From the NCBI GenBank assembly GCA_002966495.1, contig CP016490.1, positions 2,604,001 through 2,668,000 of the forward strand: 64,000 nt of DNA, given 5' to 3'. The position numbers and the translations under genes were made by a program. Source of the stretch: Halomonas sp. GFAJ-1. Its GTDB lineage: Bacteria > Pseudomonadota > Gammaproteobacteria > Pseudomonadales > Halomonadaceae. Each line of letters begins with the position of its first letter. Position 1 is the stretch's first letter. Positions 62,660 to 64,000 of the stretch are shown here, piece after piece. The notes under the pieces are model-generated. The model was not told the DNA's origin. It did not search any database and worked only from the letters and a program-made list of their open reading frames with translations.

Positions 62660-64000
62660 ATGAGTGCTATTGTCCTGCTGGTGGTAGGCCTTGCGGCAAT
62701 GGCCTTAGGGTATTTTGTATACTCTAAGTTCATTGCAGAAAAGATCTACCAGTTAGATCCTGACTTTAAAACCCCTGCCCATGAGTTTGAAGATGGCGTT
62801 GATTACGTACCCACCAATCGGTTTGTGCTGTGGGGCCACCACTTTACATCGGTAGCCGGTGCGGCGCCTATTGTTGGGCCTGCTATTGCGGTTATCTGGG
62901 GCTGGGCACCCGCTTTTTTATGGGTGGTACTGGGTACCATTTTCTTTGCTGGGATACATGATTTTGGTGCCATTTGGGCCAGTGTTCGCAATAAAGCCAA
63001 GTCGGTGGGTGCGCTAACCGGCGACGTTGTAGGTAAGCGGGCACGAAGCATCTTTATGATCGTGATTTTCCTAGTACTGCTGATGGTCAACGCTGTGTTT
63101 GCCGTGGTCATCGCTGGATTAATGATGAACTTCTCTAGCGCAGTGGTGCCGGTGTGGGGAGCTATTATTGTTGCCCTGATTATTGGCCAATTGATTTATC
63201 GCCGCATTCTTAGCCTACCGGTGGTTTCCATTATTGGTGTGGCGGCGCTTTATCTATTAATCGGCATTGGGCCCTCGGTTCCTGTTCAGATGCCTGCAGA
63301 AGTTGCCGGCATGTCAGGTAATGCGGTGTGGATTCTGATTCTATTTGGCTACGCGGCTATTGCGTCGCTGCTGCCCGTGTGGATGCTTCTTCAGCCGCGA
63401 GATTACATCAATGGTCTGCAGCTGTTTATTGGCTTGATTATCCTTTACGGTGCGTTGGTACTGTTGAACCCAACGCTAGTAGCTCCCGCCTTTAACAGCG
63501 ATGTTCCGGCAGGTACGCCATCGTTGATTCCCTTGCTATTCGTGACCATTGCCTGCGGCGCTATCTCTGGGTTCCATGGATTGGTTTCCTCGGGAACAAC
63601 GTCTAAACAGCTTAATAGAGAGACCGATGCTCGCTTTGTCGGCTACTTCGGGGCGGTTGGTGAAGGCATGTTAGCGCTGGCGGCTATTCTTGCAGCCACG
63701 GCAGGTTTCGCCACATTAGGTGATTGGCAGGCGATGTACAGTGCCTTCGGCCAGGGCGGTGTAAATGCCTTTGTTGAAGGGGGTGCCTTTATCATTCATA
63801 ACGGTATTGGCCTGCCTGAAGCAACGGCGGCGACGCTGTTAACCGTCATGGCTGCGCTGTTCGCAGGTACTACCATGGATACTGGCCTGCGCTTGCAGCG
63901 CTATATTTTCCAAGAGTGGGGCGATATTTATAATCAGCAGTGGATGAAAAAACCTGCCATTGCCACCGGTCTAGCAGTAGGTAGCTGTTTACTGCTAGCG
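62660..64000 (+). CDS. cstA: Carbon starvation protein A (peptide/pyruvate transporter), 3' end outside the window
   Basis: 447 residues are visible and the frame is open to the window end. The N-terminus (VLLVVGLAAMALGYFVYSKFIAEKIYQLDPDFKTPAHEFEDGVDYVPTNRFVLWGHHFTSVAGAAPIVGPAIAV) is the CstA signature, with many following membrane helices (AISGFHGLVSSGTTSKQL is also conserved). CstA and BtsT take up peptides and/or pyruvate during carbon limitation. AAAGGAG precedes the ATG. It is divergent from the symporter-kinase operon, a natural candidate for its control. Confidence 0.95.
   Translation, partial: MSAIVLLVVGLAAMALGYFVYSKFIAEKIYQLDPDFKTPAHEFEDGVDYVPTNRFVLWGHHFTSVAGAAPIVGPAIAVIWGWAPAFLWVVLGTIFFAGIHDFGAIWASVRNKAKSVGALTGDVVGKRARSIFMIVIFLVLLMVNAVFAVVIAGLMMNFSSAVVPVWGAIIVALIIGQLIYRRILSLPVVSIIGVAALYLLIGIGPSVPVQMPAEVAGMSGNAVWILILFGYAAIASLLPVWMLLQPRDYINGLQLFIGLIILYGALVLLNPTLVAPAFNSDVPAGTPSLIPLLFVTIACGAISGFHGLVSSGTTSKQLNRETDARFVGYFGAVGEGMLALAAILAATAGFATLGDWQAMYSAFGQGGVNAFVEGGAFIIHNGIGLPEATAATLLTVMAALFAGTTMDTGLRLQRYIFQEWGDIYNQQWMKKPAIATGLAVGSCLLLA

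Overview
The window looks like chromosomal DNA of a halophilic gammaproteobacterium, most likely a member of the Halomonadaceae (Halomonas or Vreelandella). This rests on the style of the housekeeping proteins and on conserved blocks such as dusB-fis-purH, accB-accC-prmA and groES-groEL. No 16S or species marker is present, so the genus is an inference.

Region 1 (1-11.4 kb) is a mosaic genomic island. It opens with a 5'-truncated HEPN-like gene followed by an attC-like site, suggesting an integron cassette. An AP2-like gene and a DUF4236 gene follow as probable cargo. The centrepiece is a complete type I-F3 TniQ-Cascade module (tniQ, cas8/5 fusion, cas7, cas6) with a tiny CRISPR array: three regular repeats, then a diverged terminal repeat whose hairpin carries a GCAA tetraloop. 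This is the RNA-guided targeting half of a Tn7-like CRISPR-associated transposon (CAST). No cas1, cas2 or cas3 is present. Downstream lie an AbiEi antitoxin with a perfect-palindrome operator and a 21-codon stump of its AbiEii toxin. Next comes what looks like a second, decayed transposon end: four direct 23-bp TnsB-type sites, a tnsA frameshifted in a T7 run, and a tnsB cut off after three codons. It is fused to a scar of a DUF3369-GGDEF-EAL gene.

Region 2 (11.5-25.4 kb) is metabolic and transport chromosome. It holds mntR divergent from a metal ABC transporter with an MntR-box-like palindrome between them. It also holds a CBS/PII-like/DUF1538 membrane cluster, a MaoC-phosphotransacetylase fusion with acetate kinase, an MFS carrier with a tiny coupled membrane protein, a GntP permease, an NhaC-like antiporter and trmJ.

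Region 3 (25.5-30.6 kb) is groES-groEL with a sigma-32-type promoter. A group II intron with its own reverse transcriptase/HNH protein sits exactly at the groEL stop codon, between groEL and its terminator.

Region 4 (30.6-55.3 kb) is mostly housekeeping: fxsA, an SDR, tRNA-Leu, comF, srkA, folE, gabD, purH-fis-dusB, prmA, accC-accB, dsbD, ppa, a PP2C-kinase fusion, a PPi-type phosphofructokinase, rnt, argG, hlyU and a DUF294 protein. Region 5 (55.3-64 kb) is signalling: an EAL-HDOD protein and a tightly overlapping operon. That operon encodes a receiver-only regulator, a membrane PAS-type DEDDh exonuclease, a small membrane protein and a symporter-fused histidine kinase. It lies divergent from cstA, which runs off the window and has four 16-bp tandem repeats upstream.
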